Source: Annona cherimola
Taxonomy: Eukaryota; Streptophyta; Magnoliopsida; Magnoliales; Annonaceae
DNA length: 64,000 bases
Direction: 5' to 3'
Assembly: GCA_030490835.1 (NCBI GenBank)
Contig: CM059977.1
Span: 11,994,765-12,058,764 of the forward strand
In this document: one piece after another, positions 19,630 to 32,100 of the stretch
How positions within the stretch are numbered: position 1 is the stretch's first letter
Layout: each line of letters starts with the position of its first letter
Made by a program: the position numbers and the translations under genes
The notes under the pieces: generated by a model
Told to the model about the DNA's origin: nothing
Database searches by the model: none
What the model saw: the letters and a program-made list of their open reading frames with translations, nothing else

Positions 19630-19716
19630 GAGATAATTTTTTATAGATACCCTTACCACAGAGGAACTAGAGAAAGAATTTTGTATAGATACCCCACCAC
19701 ACAAGAGAGGAATCAA
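19630..19716. repeat. Imperfect tandem duplication of about 45 bp
   Basis: Two units read AGAGATAATTTTTTATAGATACC... and AGAGAAAGAATTTTGTATAGATACC..., each followed by a CACCACA/TACCACA word. Origin unknown. Confidence 0.5.
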
Positions 19717-19744
19717 ATAAGAACCTCTTATTATTAAGGAGAAT

Positions 19745-19850
19745 GATTATTTCTGCGACCACAAAAGGTTGAACCCACGACCTCTTCACTCCAAGCCTCC
19801 GACTGTGACCAATTAGAATATCTCCTAGTTGGCAACCCTGAACTCTTTTT
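19745..19850 (-). mobile_element. tRNA-derived SINE head
   Basis: On the minus strand the polymerase III boxes are recognisable: box A TGGTCACAGTCGG (19811-19799) and box B GGTTCAACCTT (19775-19765). Their spacing and surrounding words resemble the SINE at 30867. The 3' tail and target duplication could not be located. Confidence 0.5.
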
Positions 19851-22232
19851 TGAAAATGATAAAAATACAAATATAAAAATATGAGAAAATATCTTTAAAA
19901 TATAAAAATTCTTTTTTTAAAAATAATTTTTGGTAGTTTAAAGGTCTTTGTCTTTTTATATTTTTAATAAATAAAAATACAAGAAAATGCCTTTAAATAC
20001 CAAAAAAATTATGTTTACAAATATTTCTCAAATTAAATAGATTTATTTAATGTAAGAAATGCTTGCTAAAATAACTTTTTGATATTTTAAAGTCATTTTT
20101 TTGTTTTTTTCATTTTATTATTTACAGTTGTATTTTTGTCACGTCTAAAAAAAGTTTAAGGTTTATAGGTATCCTAAAATTTCAAGCAATGTGAATGCAA
20201 ATTTTAAAAATATCATGACGTACTTGCAATTTTGTACAAACTTTACGTGTGCAGATGCAAATATTTATGTTAGATTTTCTAAAACCTGTGTGGATATATA
20301 CAGACTAAGTGGGAAGTAATTATCAGTAATGTAACCGAAACATTTTCATGGATATTTTATGTAAAAAGAAACTTATAGCATAAAAATCAAACCCAACCAA
20401 AATGCGTTTAAAAACTTCTTAGTTAAATTATGAACAATAAGAATGAAAATCTATCTTGATTAACGTTTTAATTTGGGGGAATTTTTATATTAGATTCTAT
20501 ATATTAAAAAAGAGGGTGGATCCATATGGACTGATATATGGTGCGCAATTCCCCTCTTAAAATTTGAAAAACATTTTAGTGCTCTTAAAATTTTGAAATA
20601 ATTTCTAAAGTGAACTTAACTTTTGAACTTTATAAATAACAATTGCTTCCCTCGAAACCCCGATCAAATCATACCTTGGCATCCATAGCATGGAAATCTT
20701 CAAAGAATTACCACGTGATCACTGCAAAAAAGATATCAGAGAAAGAAAGAACCATGCAGATCGAATAAATTTTCAGAAATTCAAGATAATGATCGACATC
20801 TTCAAACATTAAATATATAAATATATATTTTTGCACTTAAAATTTTAGAATCACAAAATCCGTCAAGTTTATCTTAGCTAGCTAGCTTACAACTAAGAAC
20901 TCCAATACATATGAGGTGGGCACGGATACATGTCCACCATGAAAATCCTGTTGCTGCTAAATATAAGTTGCCAATGAATAGCTGATTATTCCCTGTACGG
21001 GAACAAGAGGTCTAACATGAAATCTGGAGTCCTCGAGGATAGCCAAGGAGACTTGCCTGGAATCCAGTGTATCATTATTCCAGATATGTGAACATGAAAT
21101 GCGTACAGAGATCAAAAAAGATGAAACAAGCTGCTAAAGGGACCAAGGCAAGTCATCCTTGGCTACCTAATAACAAGACTCCAAGATTCATGTAAGGCCT
21201 CTCTTCCAACACACACAAAATTCAACTCCATCTCTAATACGAATGCACGCCAACCTATCTTACGCCCCCAATATATATAGAAGAAGAACCTGTTCCTTAT
21301 TCTCTGGTTCCTTGAACCTTCAAGCGTCAACCTTCAATTTTTGGTGCTCATAACGAATATATTCTAGCATGATTTGCTGGAACAATCATCTGTGTCATTG
21401 TTCGTCCATATCCCATATCCTTTTCGGTTACTTAAGATTTTGCATCTTTCCATATATAAGGTTTTGATGATAACAAGCATTTGAAATACTAGTAATTGAT
21501 ATATATCGTTGCGGATAATCTGCCCTCCCTTCGGCAAAAAAACAACGATAATTTTCACGATTTCCTGGGGTGACCTTTTTATTTTTAATAGATTATGCTA
21601 TTTTGATATGATCCAATCGAACCATCTTATTTGTTTCCTTATATATTTATATCATCTGAAGTTTCATCTTTATTAAAAATGATGTTGATAACAGCAAATA
21701 AAAACTTGTGAGATTTCGTGTTAATACTTTTGTCATGGTGAAGTCCATGTGGATGGATTTCCGTTAATTAAAATGATTTCTTGCCTAAATAAATCAAATT
21801 GAACATGAATATTGAATGGTTGATCTAGATTTTACTAAAACATCATAATTCGTAAAATAAAATACAAGAGCATATAGTACACCCAAGTGCATCAAAGAAT
21901 TATCCAACCTACAAATAGCCTTATTTATCATGTGTGGATGTTTAGATTATTTCAGGTCACGCTAGATAAATATTGGCGTAGCCCAGCCCTCAGTTTTAGT
22001 GGGGAACCGTACCCAACCCTCGTATCAAAGCCTTAAGACACTGGTTTTAAATAATGGGCGTGTTTGAATAGTCATAAAAAATTTCATGAAAAGTTCTAGC
22101 GTAAAATTTTTTAAAATAGAATAAAATGATATAATATGATATGTGCAATGATCAAAAGTAAAAAAATAAAAATAAAGTTGAGATAATAAGTTAGATGTGT
22201 GTGTGTATATATGTATATATATACATGTACAC
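19851..22232. other. Intergenic, no gene recognised
   Basis: AT-rich. A worn Tourist-like piece is visible at about 22049-22190 (GGGCGTGTTTGAATAG then AAAATGATATAATATGATA). At about 21860 lies a remnant of a GTGCACC-type MITE end. Otherwise nothing identifiable. Confidence 0.45.
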
Positions 22233-23835
22233 GGTTTTGCTTCTATGTAAACGAGTTATATAGAAGCGGACCTATATAATCCATTCAAAATTTAAGATTT
22301 TGATCCTGAAAATCTAATCCATTCATTGTATTTAACATCGTTTGTTTATCTAAGAGACCAAGTTTCATTCCAATCAAGTATGTTTATGAGCCACATTTGT
22401 TTAAATACATATATATTTATGTGTAAATTATGAAAAACGCTTAAATCTATTTACACATGTATTAGAATGTAATAATATTTTATAGAATCATTTATTCATA
22501 TAAAAATAATATTTTGGATGGTTTAAATGTTGAAGATACTGCTTTAAAATTGATATTTTACCCATTTTCATAATTTACACATGAATATATACATTTTCTA
22601 ACTAGTGACCTATAAATATACTTGATTGGGATGAAATTTGATTCCTTAGACAAATAAATGATGTTAACTACAATGAATGGACTAGATTTTTTTATCAAAG
22701 ATCAAAATCGTAAGTTTCGAAGGGGTTACATGAGTCCGCCGCTATGTAACCCAATTAATAGAAGCGGAGCCTGTATATATATATCAAGGAAATTCCGGTA
22801 CAGCACCGTTGAAACGAGCCTCACATGATGATCAAATTATAATCTACTCCACCCATTGTATTTAGAATCATGTATTCTATTACGATACCAATTTTCATCT
22901 CAATCGGATATGTGTATGGACCTCATCTGAAAATGGTACAAATTCAACATAATAAAATAGTTTAATGTAAATAACAACTTTAAAGCGATTTTTTCAGCAT
23001 GTAAACCATTTACTATAAAATTTATATATAGATAAATGATTGTATAAAATTTCATTACATTCTAATATGTGTTGGGCCCATTTTTGGGCAAACATACCGC
23101 TGTTCTGGTGCAGTTATGCTACACCGGAACAACCCTCTATATATATATAATATGATCAAGTGCATGCGACTGCACTCTACAGTCCATGTATTGTGGGCCC
23201 GACATGAACATGAATGGAAAATTCACCTCACCCATTGTATTTAGAATTGTCCACTTGATTAGTATATCAATTTTCATCTAAATCCAACATGTGTGTGACG
23301 CCCATTTTAAAATGGTGCAATATCAATGTAATAAAATAGTTTAATATAAATATCAAGTTTAAAGTGGTATTTTCAACATCTCAACTGTCTAAAGTATAAT
23401 TTTTACATGGATAAATGATTGTATAAAGTTTCATTGCAATGAGTCCCTATATATATATATGAGAACCTTTCCTGTATAATGAAGTTATATCTTAATTAAC
23501 AGTGCATTTAGCCCAAAATAGGCCCCACATGTATTTAAATGTATTGATACTTTATACAATCATTTATCTTTATATAAATTTGATAGCAAATAATTTGCAT
23601 GTTGAAAAAATAACTTTAAAGTTGTTATTAACATTAAATTATTTTATTACATTGAATTTGTACCATTTTTAAATGGAGACCATACACATTCAATTGGGAT
23701 GAAAATTGGTATGATAATAAAATACATAATTCTAAATACAACAGGTGAAGTAGATTACAATTTTATGATCATATGAGACCTATTTGAGATAACTACACCG
23801 TAAATGTGGTGCAGTGAAGTCGCACTTGAATATTT
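22233..23835. mobile_element. Cluster of four related fold-back elements (family B)
   Basis: The approximate units are 22233-22771, 22790-23142, 23157-23445 and 23460-23835; the last is inverted relative to the second and third. They share, in order, a block around CCCATTGTATTTAGAAT, TTTTCATCTCAATCGGATAT, AATGGTACAAATTCAA, AATAAAATAGTTTAAT, AAATGATTGTATAAA and a GGGCCCA block. Unit 1 has ends CTTCTATGTAA...TAGAAGCGGA on both sides. Unit 2 is bounded by TTCCGGTACAGCA and the complement of TTCCGGTGTAGCA. AT dinucleotide runs separate the units, which suggests repeated insertion beside TA-rich sites. Confidence 0.6.
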
Positions 23836-24217
23836 TTCTCTCTATATATATACGTGATTGAAAAGTATAATAGTCGTATAAGAAAAGTGAAGAAAAAATT
23901 AAAAAATATGATAACTGTGGAGATCTGGTAAAAAGTTTTAAATTGAAAATTATTTGTGCAAACAAAAGCCTCTTATATCACAGGAAATGGATAAGAATTT
24001 TTTTTAAAAAAAATTGATAATATACCTTATCAATGTAGCGATCAAAGTTCTGTTCGTATTAAATTGTGACGAAATTTGGGTTTGAAGTTATATTAATGTC
24101 ATCATAATGGAGTCCGCGGCTTTCCCGATCTTATAGTTAAACCCTATTTCGTTTTCTTTCAGATTTCATATTCCCAGTTATAAAGTAAATGCTTTACATC
24201 ATTAATTCTGAGTCAAC

Positions 24218-24262
24218 AAGCATAACTTTTCTTATCAAAAAAAAAAAAAAAAAGCATAACTG
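24218..24262. repeat. Micro-insertion with A tail
   Basis: AAGCATAACT stands at 24218-24227 and 24253-24262. The 25 bases between are TTTCTTATC followed by 16 A. The TTTC..ATC-A(n) start is the same motif as at 2034 and 5426. Confidence 0.7.
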
Positions 24263-25059
24263 GTACGAATGAATCATCCATGCATGCATCTCGTGGTGAA
24301 TTAGAATTAGACCCTTCTCTTTTACTTAAACACTGTTTAAGACTTAATAAAGACTTAATCTGTTTATTCAGTCTTTTCTTGACGTCCGTCCCCTTTTATC
24401 ATCGTATTCTATTGGAGCATACCTTTGTTCAGTTTGGTTATTGTCATTTGGCACTTATCTTGCTAAGTACTCAATAAGAGCTTTCTTTAGCATTAAATTT
24501 AAGATTACATATTCAAATAATCTAAATTGCTGACATAAATTTAGCTCAAATTAATGCGATTAAGATTGGAATTGAAGTAAAAAAATCAAAATTAAAAGTT
24601 AAATATAGTTTAAGTTTAAACGTAGTAATATGCTACTATTTTTCTATAGATTTTAAGTTTCGTTAAACTAGACGAAAAGCATCAATTTAAAAAGTGCGTT
24701 CGAATTAAAAAAATTTAAATTTTCACATATACCTGCATCACTAATTCTATTTATACCGACGAATTTTCAAGAATTATTAATATAACTACTTATTTCGTTT
24801 AAAATTTAATTTATACTAGACTGTCAAGAATTTCAACCGTTAAAAGGGTCATTAGTACTCCTATAAAATGATGAATATGCATAAGCTCTAAATACATCAA
24901 ATTTTAGGCAATGAATATATTATAATTTTGAAAATTCATAGGTACACATAGACATTGCTCTAAATTTTAAGCAATTACTTCCATGGTGCGCAATTACTCA
25001 AAAGTATTTGGATGGAAAATCTTTTATAGTTTTTCTTGAGCCATTGGATGATATTATCC

Positions 25060-25160
25060 ACTCTAGTCAAGCAACTTAGACACATGGTTCCACACAGTTT
25101 TAAATAGATTATACCATGCTTAACCTGAGACTCACTTATAATTCCCCGTAACTCTTCTCC
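25060..25160 (-). mobile_element. Relic of the TRIM-like repeat seen at 43166-43500
   Basis: CACAGTTTTAAATAGATTATACCATG...GAGACTCACTTATA...CCCCGTAACT matches the block at 43235-43292 (CACGATTTTAAAATG...CATACCATGTTGAACTTGAGACACACTTATA...CCAGTAACT). Only this segment is present. Confidence 0.45.
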
Positions 25161-25644
25161 TCGTTTCAATATGGAATTTAATTTTGAGTGGTTACAATAT
25201 TTTAAAAGTAAGAAAATTGTATGATATAATATATTAGGGGTAATGATTAAAAGTAAATTAAATTAAATAGTTATATCAAAATGTGAAATATTTGGCATGC
25301 GGAAATAACAATAAAAAAATATAACGTTAAAATAGTTAAGATATCAAATTATGTTTAGTATGTGTTATAAAAGAAGAGAAATTTTTTTAATTTTAATTTT
25401 TGTTTTTTGTTTAACTTTTACATGTTACCAAAGGAGCAGTCTCAAACCTCAAGAAAGAAGAAATGAACACCAAGGACCTTTTATTTTATGACATTGCTAC
25501 AACGCCTCGATGATGGTAATTTAGGGGAGGAAAAACAAAACAAAGAGCCACTATACACCAGCAGCCAGGCCTCAAGGAAGGGGTCCTGAAATTTACAATG
25601 AAAAGCACGTAATGTAGTCTTCTCCATCCTCTTTGACGCCAAGT

Positions 25645-25881
25645 GATTCCATTCCTTCTGTAGAGCCAAAGATGATTGCTACCGCAAATGCACTTCAGTG
25701 AATTATGCAAGCCTCGGGCAAGTTAAAAATGTCCCCACCAAAAATTTGGTCACTTGCATTCATCAGATTCCATTCCTTCTCCGTAGCCACGATTATTATT
25801 GCAGCAAATGCACTTAGGTATGCAAGCCTCGGAAAATATAAATATGTGCCCACCATTAATTTGGTAACTTCTGTTCATCAG
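25645..25881. repeat. Tandem duplication, 121-bp period, 3' of the bZIP gene
   Basis: Unit 1 (25645-25765) and unit 2 (25766-25881) both begin GATTCCATTCCTTCT, contain GCAAATGCACTT, ATGCAAGCCTCGG, CCCACCA and ATTTGGT, and end TTCATCAG. They have diverged by substitutions and small gaps. They lie about 290 bp past the bZIP stop codon, so they may be in its 3' untranslated region. Confidence 0.7.
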
Positions 25882-26170
25882 GTAACCTGTGCCAGAAGAT
25901 GTAAATCTGAGAGAGAAATTTGAGTGGAACTGCTGGACTTACAAGTCTCAAGAAAAACCAAAGTGTAGTAAGGATATTCCTGCTCTAGTGCAGGAATCAT
26001 TTCTCCTTGTATCTGAACACACTGAGTAATCTATTCAACCAGGTCTGTTAAGAACTGACATTACATCACTAACGAGTAAGCCAGTGGTTAGTCTATAAAC
26101 TTTGGGACGAAAATGTGTCCAATGGTTGGAAAACTTACCACAGACTGCTCTCTCATTTCATCAACAACGG

Positions 26171-29100
26171 TTAATATTGTCGAGATTGATGATATTTGAG
26201 TTTTGTGAGCTCTTTTCTCCTCTTCCGAGCTTCAGCTGCAGCAGATGCATCAACCAATTTCCAAGGATTGGACATATCAGTCTTCTGAAACTGTCCTGAA
26301 GAAACCACTTCCTTGGAATCTGGATCACTTTGGGAAATGTTCTCTCGTTTGATAGAGGAAGTTGAACCCAATGTATTCATGTGGTTCTGAGCATTCACCA
26401 TACCTTTTGAATGAGGTCCCAATGTCTGGGTCCCATCTTCTAGCCTCCGGGCATCTCTCTTGGAAATGGTTTCTACTGAGCTAGATGCATCCAATCTCCC
26501 ACCTGCCAAATCATAGGCTTTCTCAGCATTTTCTGCTGATTTTGAAGTTAGCCCCATTTTGGGATGACCAGCAGCAGAACTTCCAACATTTTCTGTAGAT
26601 GTGTGAGGGTCAGAGGAGAAGAGCCCATGCCAAGGAGCAGGTGGGCAGAACCATGGCCATGGCATCATATAATATGGCAATCTTGGCATACTGGTGGTAT
26701 CTTGTCCATGAATCTGGTGGGACACGCAAGAAGCCATTGAATCTTTCAATTCATTGGTGTTTTGAGGGAAGTTCTGCATTTGGACAGGATAATGAGGCAT
26801 CCAGATAAAAGGTGTATAGGGCATTCTGCTGTATGGAGGCGACAGCAGCTGCTGCTGGATAAAAGATGGCCTCTCCACATCTGCAGAAATGTTTTCTGAT
26901 GGAGTTGCCTCTAACTCAGTTTTAATTGCAACCTCACTCTTAGTCACCTCATCCTCAGCGTTTACTATCATAGACACCTGCACCACACATGATGCATTTT
27001 CAAAATCCAAGACTTTGTTGATCTATGTCACAACATCAATTCACGAAGGGAAGTTGCACTGCATACTATAAAGAGTGTACCTGATTTTTAAGATTTTTGT
27101 TCTGGTCCAGCAGCAAGTGATACTCTTTCATGATTAACTCCTTTTCCTGAATCAATTCAGAAGTTAGAATTATAAGTCAACTAAAGGAAAGATGGCATTG
27201 TGAACCAATATTTGCAAAAGCAAATACACTGCCTGATTGACAATTTTCTTGACTCAAAAAATGCTAATATCCAAATGGAATCAACCTAATGGGGCATGTG
27301 AATTGAGAGAGATGCAAAAATTCCACCTTGGGTAAACCTTACCATCTGATGAACGCCTCACTAATCATGCACCAATTGTAAAGTTCTCTGTGGTTATCAG
27401 AAGGCCAGAACCATGCCAAGATACAGCTAATGGGTTACAGCTAGAACCATACCAAGAGACAGTTAACAGGTTACAGCTCAAGCCGTTATAGGCTGTAGGC
27501 AAGATGAACAGTCAGAAGGATTTATACCTCTTTTTCAAAAAAATTTGAAAAATAAACCACCAGTAAGATCGAATCCAGAGCTTGCACAACTCACACAGGA
27601 GCACATCTGTTCATATTCAACTAGCTAGAAGAATCTAGTACCCCTTTACTGTCACATGAAAAAAAAGAAGAGCGTTGTTGAAATTTTAATCCAGCACATA
27701 AAAACTGAAACGACAAACAAACAGTAGAAAGCACTTTAGCGATCCTGTTAACCATGGCTGGAAAGAGATTAGCAAATCTCCTGTCAGGATGAGCTGGATT
27801 GATACTTGAAATAAATTCAGCTCTAAGTCATTGAGGTCGAAATCATGTAGGAAATTTAAGAAAGCAATGTAGGTACTGTTCGGTATTAACATAAAAAAAA
27901 CTTTGCATCTTATCCAGAGAAAACAAAGATAACAGGATATAAATGATATAATGAGCCTACTTTGCAGATGCTGGGTGCATACCTGTTTCAATTTACTATT
28001 ATCATATGCTAGATCAGCAGCTTTTTTGGTCAATTCCCCGCAGAAAGCCTTACCCATGAAATATAAAAATAAAACAAAGGAGGACAATCAAGAAGAATTG
28101 AGCACATGCTACAGCACTAAAGCACCAGATGAGAAGAAAATATCAACCACACCACATAACAGAATGAGCTATCATGTAATCAAGCAATCGAGAACTTGAT
28201 CCAACATCACTCTCAGAAAAAGGAATCCACTTTCTCAGGAGCATGATTAGATCTTAAATTGATATGCCACTTGAACATTGGCTCAATGTGACTTCTGGCA
28301 GCTCAAATCATTAAGGTATAATGATTGGATCCCAATCCAAAGTCCCATAACATTTCTCCTGAAGACAAATCAATATGAGTCGGGACTAGAAACAGATTAG
28401 CTATTAAATTGACCGCATCCATCTTAGATTTGGAATTTGAGCAATAGATGAGATGGTTCTGATTATAAAAGGGACAAATGCAACCTCTTTCTTATAATCA
28501 TCCTAAGTTTGATTTGCATCTATTTCACTTTCGGATGTATCGGTTTGAGGTCAAATAGAAAGAAAAGTTAATGAGGTGGGAAAATGTAAGAGATGATATC
28601 AATAGCATATGTGGTAATAGCAGCCATAAGCATTTGGGGGTGGGGAAAGAAGTGAGGCCTCATCAGTAGAGTGAATTTGGTTGAAGGATATTGATGTTAG
28701 AAATGTAAGGATAATGTCCGCCTTCAAGTCTATAAGGTTAAAGTAGACAAGAAAAAATAACTGAAATTGTACATAATTATGAAACGATAGAATTGTTATG
28801 GAAAGTAATTGTCAACATAGGCCCGTCTGAAGCTGATTTTCTATAGATTTAAAATCCATTCCACCAATCATGCTCGTAGGTAATTTTGTAAAAAAGTAGG
28901 CTAATTATGTGTAGCTAAGTATCACATTAGCATAAAAATAAAAGAAAATCAGTCTTTTACCTCTCTTTTACTAATGTCACATTGCCATGAAATAATAATA
29001 ATAATAATAATAATAAGGCTTTTACCTCTCTCTTGCGGCAAGAGGGCTTTTATCTTTTTAGGCAAAACAAAGACACCCAAATTGAGGGAAAAAAATGAAA

Positions 29101-32100
29101 ACGAATGACAAACGAAACAGAAAGAGAAATATTTAAACATGCACACATAGGATAAACTTTTATCTATTCCTACTTTCGAAAGTTTAACCTTTTTAACTTT
29201 TTTCTTCTTCATTATGTTTCATTTTTTCCTCAGGCGAGGGGGGCAGTGGGGGAACGTATTCAAAGGCAGGTATTTTCTTGGCTATATTTGGAGAATATAC
29301 TTTTTTAACAGATGGCTAGATGCAATTAAATTGAAATCCTCACCTTCCTACAGATTTCTCGATTCCTTCTTACCACCCTTTGAATTTTTGTTGTCGTTCT
29401 TCTTCAATAGTCAGTCTTGGTAAGCAGCCATCTGGAAAGGCATCTGACCGAGTCTGTGATTCCCAAACTGTGTCCCTGTCTTCATTGGCATGGAGCCTTC
29501 CTGAGAACTATCTAATATGCTAGCCTGACCAACACCCCCGAAATCCTGAAAGTTATTCTATACTTGCTTGTATTGTAGTAATCCTCAGTATCATTTGACC
29601 GAATCTAGTGGTATTAATAGATAGTTTCAATCTGATTTATGAACATAATCATCTGTTCTATCCTGAGATTCTCCCACACTCTTGGGAAAGTCGACCATTT
29701 TATATAACAGTTCTCTTTAGGTCAATTTTTTACTCAAGCTTTTACTTCTAACAATTGGGTCCAGGCATTCATAACAAGAACTCTTATACTTGCTCACACA
29801 GTAACAGCAACAACACAACATGCCTGAAATCTTAACTGTATGGTAATCTTATCCTTTAGATGGTACCACGAATAAAGACTTAAAATGAGAAACCAGTTGA
29901 GCCCCAATCAAGTGAAGAAGTCCAATCCAAGATTAGATGATGGAATCTTCCAAATTCCAATATGGAAGGATCTCGGGAAGGTACAGTTAATTGCCAGCAA
30001 TAGACCAGTTGCTTTGGATTACCAAATTAGTCCACCATGATCAAGTTTATGTTCTAGGCGTACTGCATGAAGGTTACAAATTACTTGAGCTAAAACTTGG
30101 TTTTTTTGCTCCTAAAAATGATGATCCCAATTGTGAACAACAGCAATCTCAATGGTGTAAGATCACAATGTGTCATTCGTATTTCCAAATCTAACTGAGT
30201 CAAAAAATGGACAAGAAATACTACAAGGTTATCAATCCTGAATTACAACATGCACCATCAAAAAAAGGACTTCAAGAATTTCATTGTTGGACTTATTCCA
30301 GATGCCAATAATTTCATTTATTTTGCCTCAACAAAATAAAATTACTATGTATTACCTGCCTTCGAAGTATCGTCTGTCTTGCCGACTCTCTATTTGCTAA
30401 AATCCTTCGTAATATTTTTGCTTCCTTTTCAGCCTGCATGAGAGAATTATTTTAAAAAATCATTCACATGGAATAACAGAAAACTTTGAAAAAAAAAAAA
30501 AAAAAATTCAAGTAGACATCAGAGACTTGCTACCTCACTCAAAATTTTCCTTGGCTTGCCTCTGCTGAATGGCATTCCCGTTCTAAGATGATTCAGGTTT
30601 GATTTAGGGTGTACAGAGTCCTGTCTATCCTTCAGAGGTGTTCTTTCTATACATTGTAAGGACTCTTTCTGCCATTTATAATCTTCTAATGGCCAATTCT
30701 GCAACAAAGAAACAGAGAATTTGTTGTTGCACATATTCCAAAGACAACAAATAATGACAAAATTGCAACCAATCAGGCAAAGCACAACCAGATAAGTCAG
30801 CGCATGAAAAATTTATGCAGTTTGAAATTTCTTGAGCCAATATTATATCAGAAAGGGGAACATACTACCAACCGAGCCGTGCTCGGTTGGTCAGCGCAGT
30901 CGGCATAAGTCTCTCGGGCAGCGCTGTCACGGGTTCGAATCCAGTAATTGGATTTCGGCCCGTTGTGGGAGCAAAGTGTGGTCTCCCGTTTAATTCGTGG
31001 GAGCAAAGTGGTCTCCCGTTTAATTGTTGGAAGCTGTGTCTTCCTGTTTACTTGGTGGAGCAGTGTCTCCAAATTTGTAAGAATGTCTCTGACCTTCAGT
31101 GTAATATGTGTTAAGATGTATGTAAATATCTCCCAATCAAAAAGAAAGGGGAACATACTGGTTGTTGCTTATCTACAATATCCACTAAATGGAATTGTCT
31201 TGTAAACGTGGCAGGAACCTCAAGCACCATAAACATAGAAACCTGTGACTCCAAAGTTTGTCTCATTTTTATTTGCACAAGAAATGAGTAATTTAAGAGA
31301 GCGGGAAAACAAATCTTGAATCCTGGAACGAGCATTATGAGAAAACTGCATGGAGGCTTCAAAATATTTTTCCATCTAGTTGCCTCTGACCACGCATGGG
31401 AGACAGAATGCAAGATTAGGGATCAAGGACAAATGGGGGAAAAAGAATTGGATCATTGTGAAACTCCGTAAGCCCACTTTCACTAAAAGCAAATCTGTGG
31501 CAAATACAGTTATTGAAAAGTGGCCATTGTACAAGCCTAGTGGACATTATCCTACGTGCCACTTGTCAGCTAAAAGATCTCCCACGGCCTTATCAGTAAA
31601 GTCCATTATTGACACATTCTTTTTGCTGAAATTAAAATCTGGTAGAACAAGCATGCCAATTCTTGCTCAATCTAGAAATGCACCGCAATCGAGGATCACG
31701 TTTATCTTAAATTGCACCATTTCTGACAGATGATGCTCCAAACGATCTTGTTTCACAAGCTTTTTCCTCAATTTTGTGGGCCATTTCAGATTTTAGAGGT
31801 GGTGGGGTCTGGTCTGTGGCCTACTGCTTGCAATTGCCATCCAATTCCAAGTTACACCTTGTGTTTCATGTTGCGTTGCTCAAACAGTGAGTCGATCCAG
31901 AGGCATTAGCTACTTAACTACCTAAAACAGATGAGCTTTGCAGCTATGAGTCATCTCGACAGCTATTTAGATTCTCGACAATCTAAAAAGCTTAGTAACA
32001 TTACCACTTGGATGCCCAAGCAGCCGACACAGGTGTGTGTAGAGTAGTGTGGATAAGAGGTCCAAGGTTCAAATATTGGGTAGAGGTAGTGGCTTCATTA

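Noticed and set aside
22233..23835. Repeated units with regular spacing, considered as an array such as CRISPR
   Set aside because: Units are 300-550 bp, inverted relative to each other and form hairpins. This is a eukaryotic genome and they are transposon remnants.
26171..27010. Reading the 279-codon frame as a separate gene starting at its own Met
   Set aside because: An acceptor at 26978-26979 joins it in frame to the zipper exons; the upstream residues are intron sequence.
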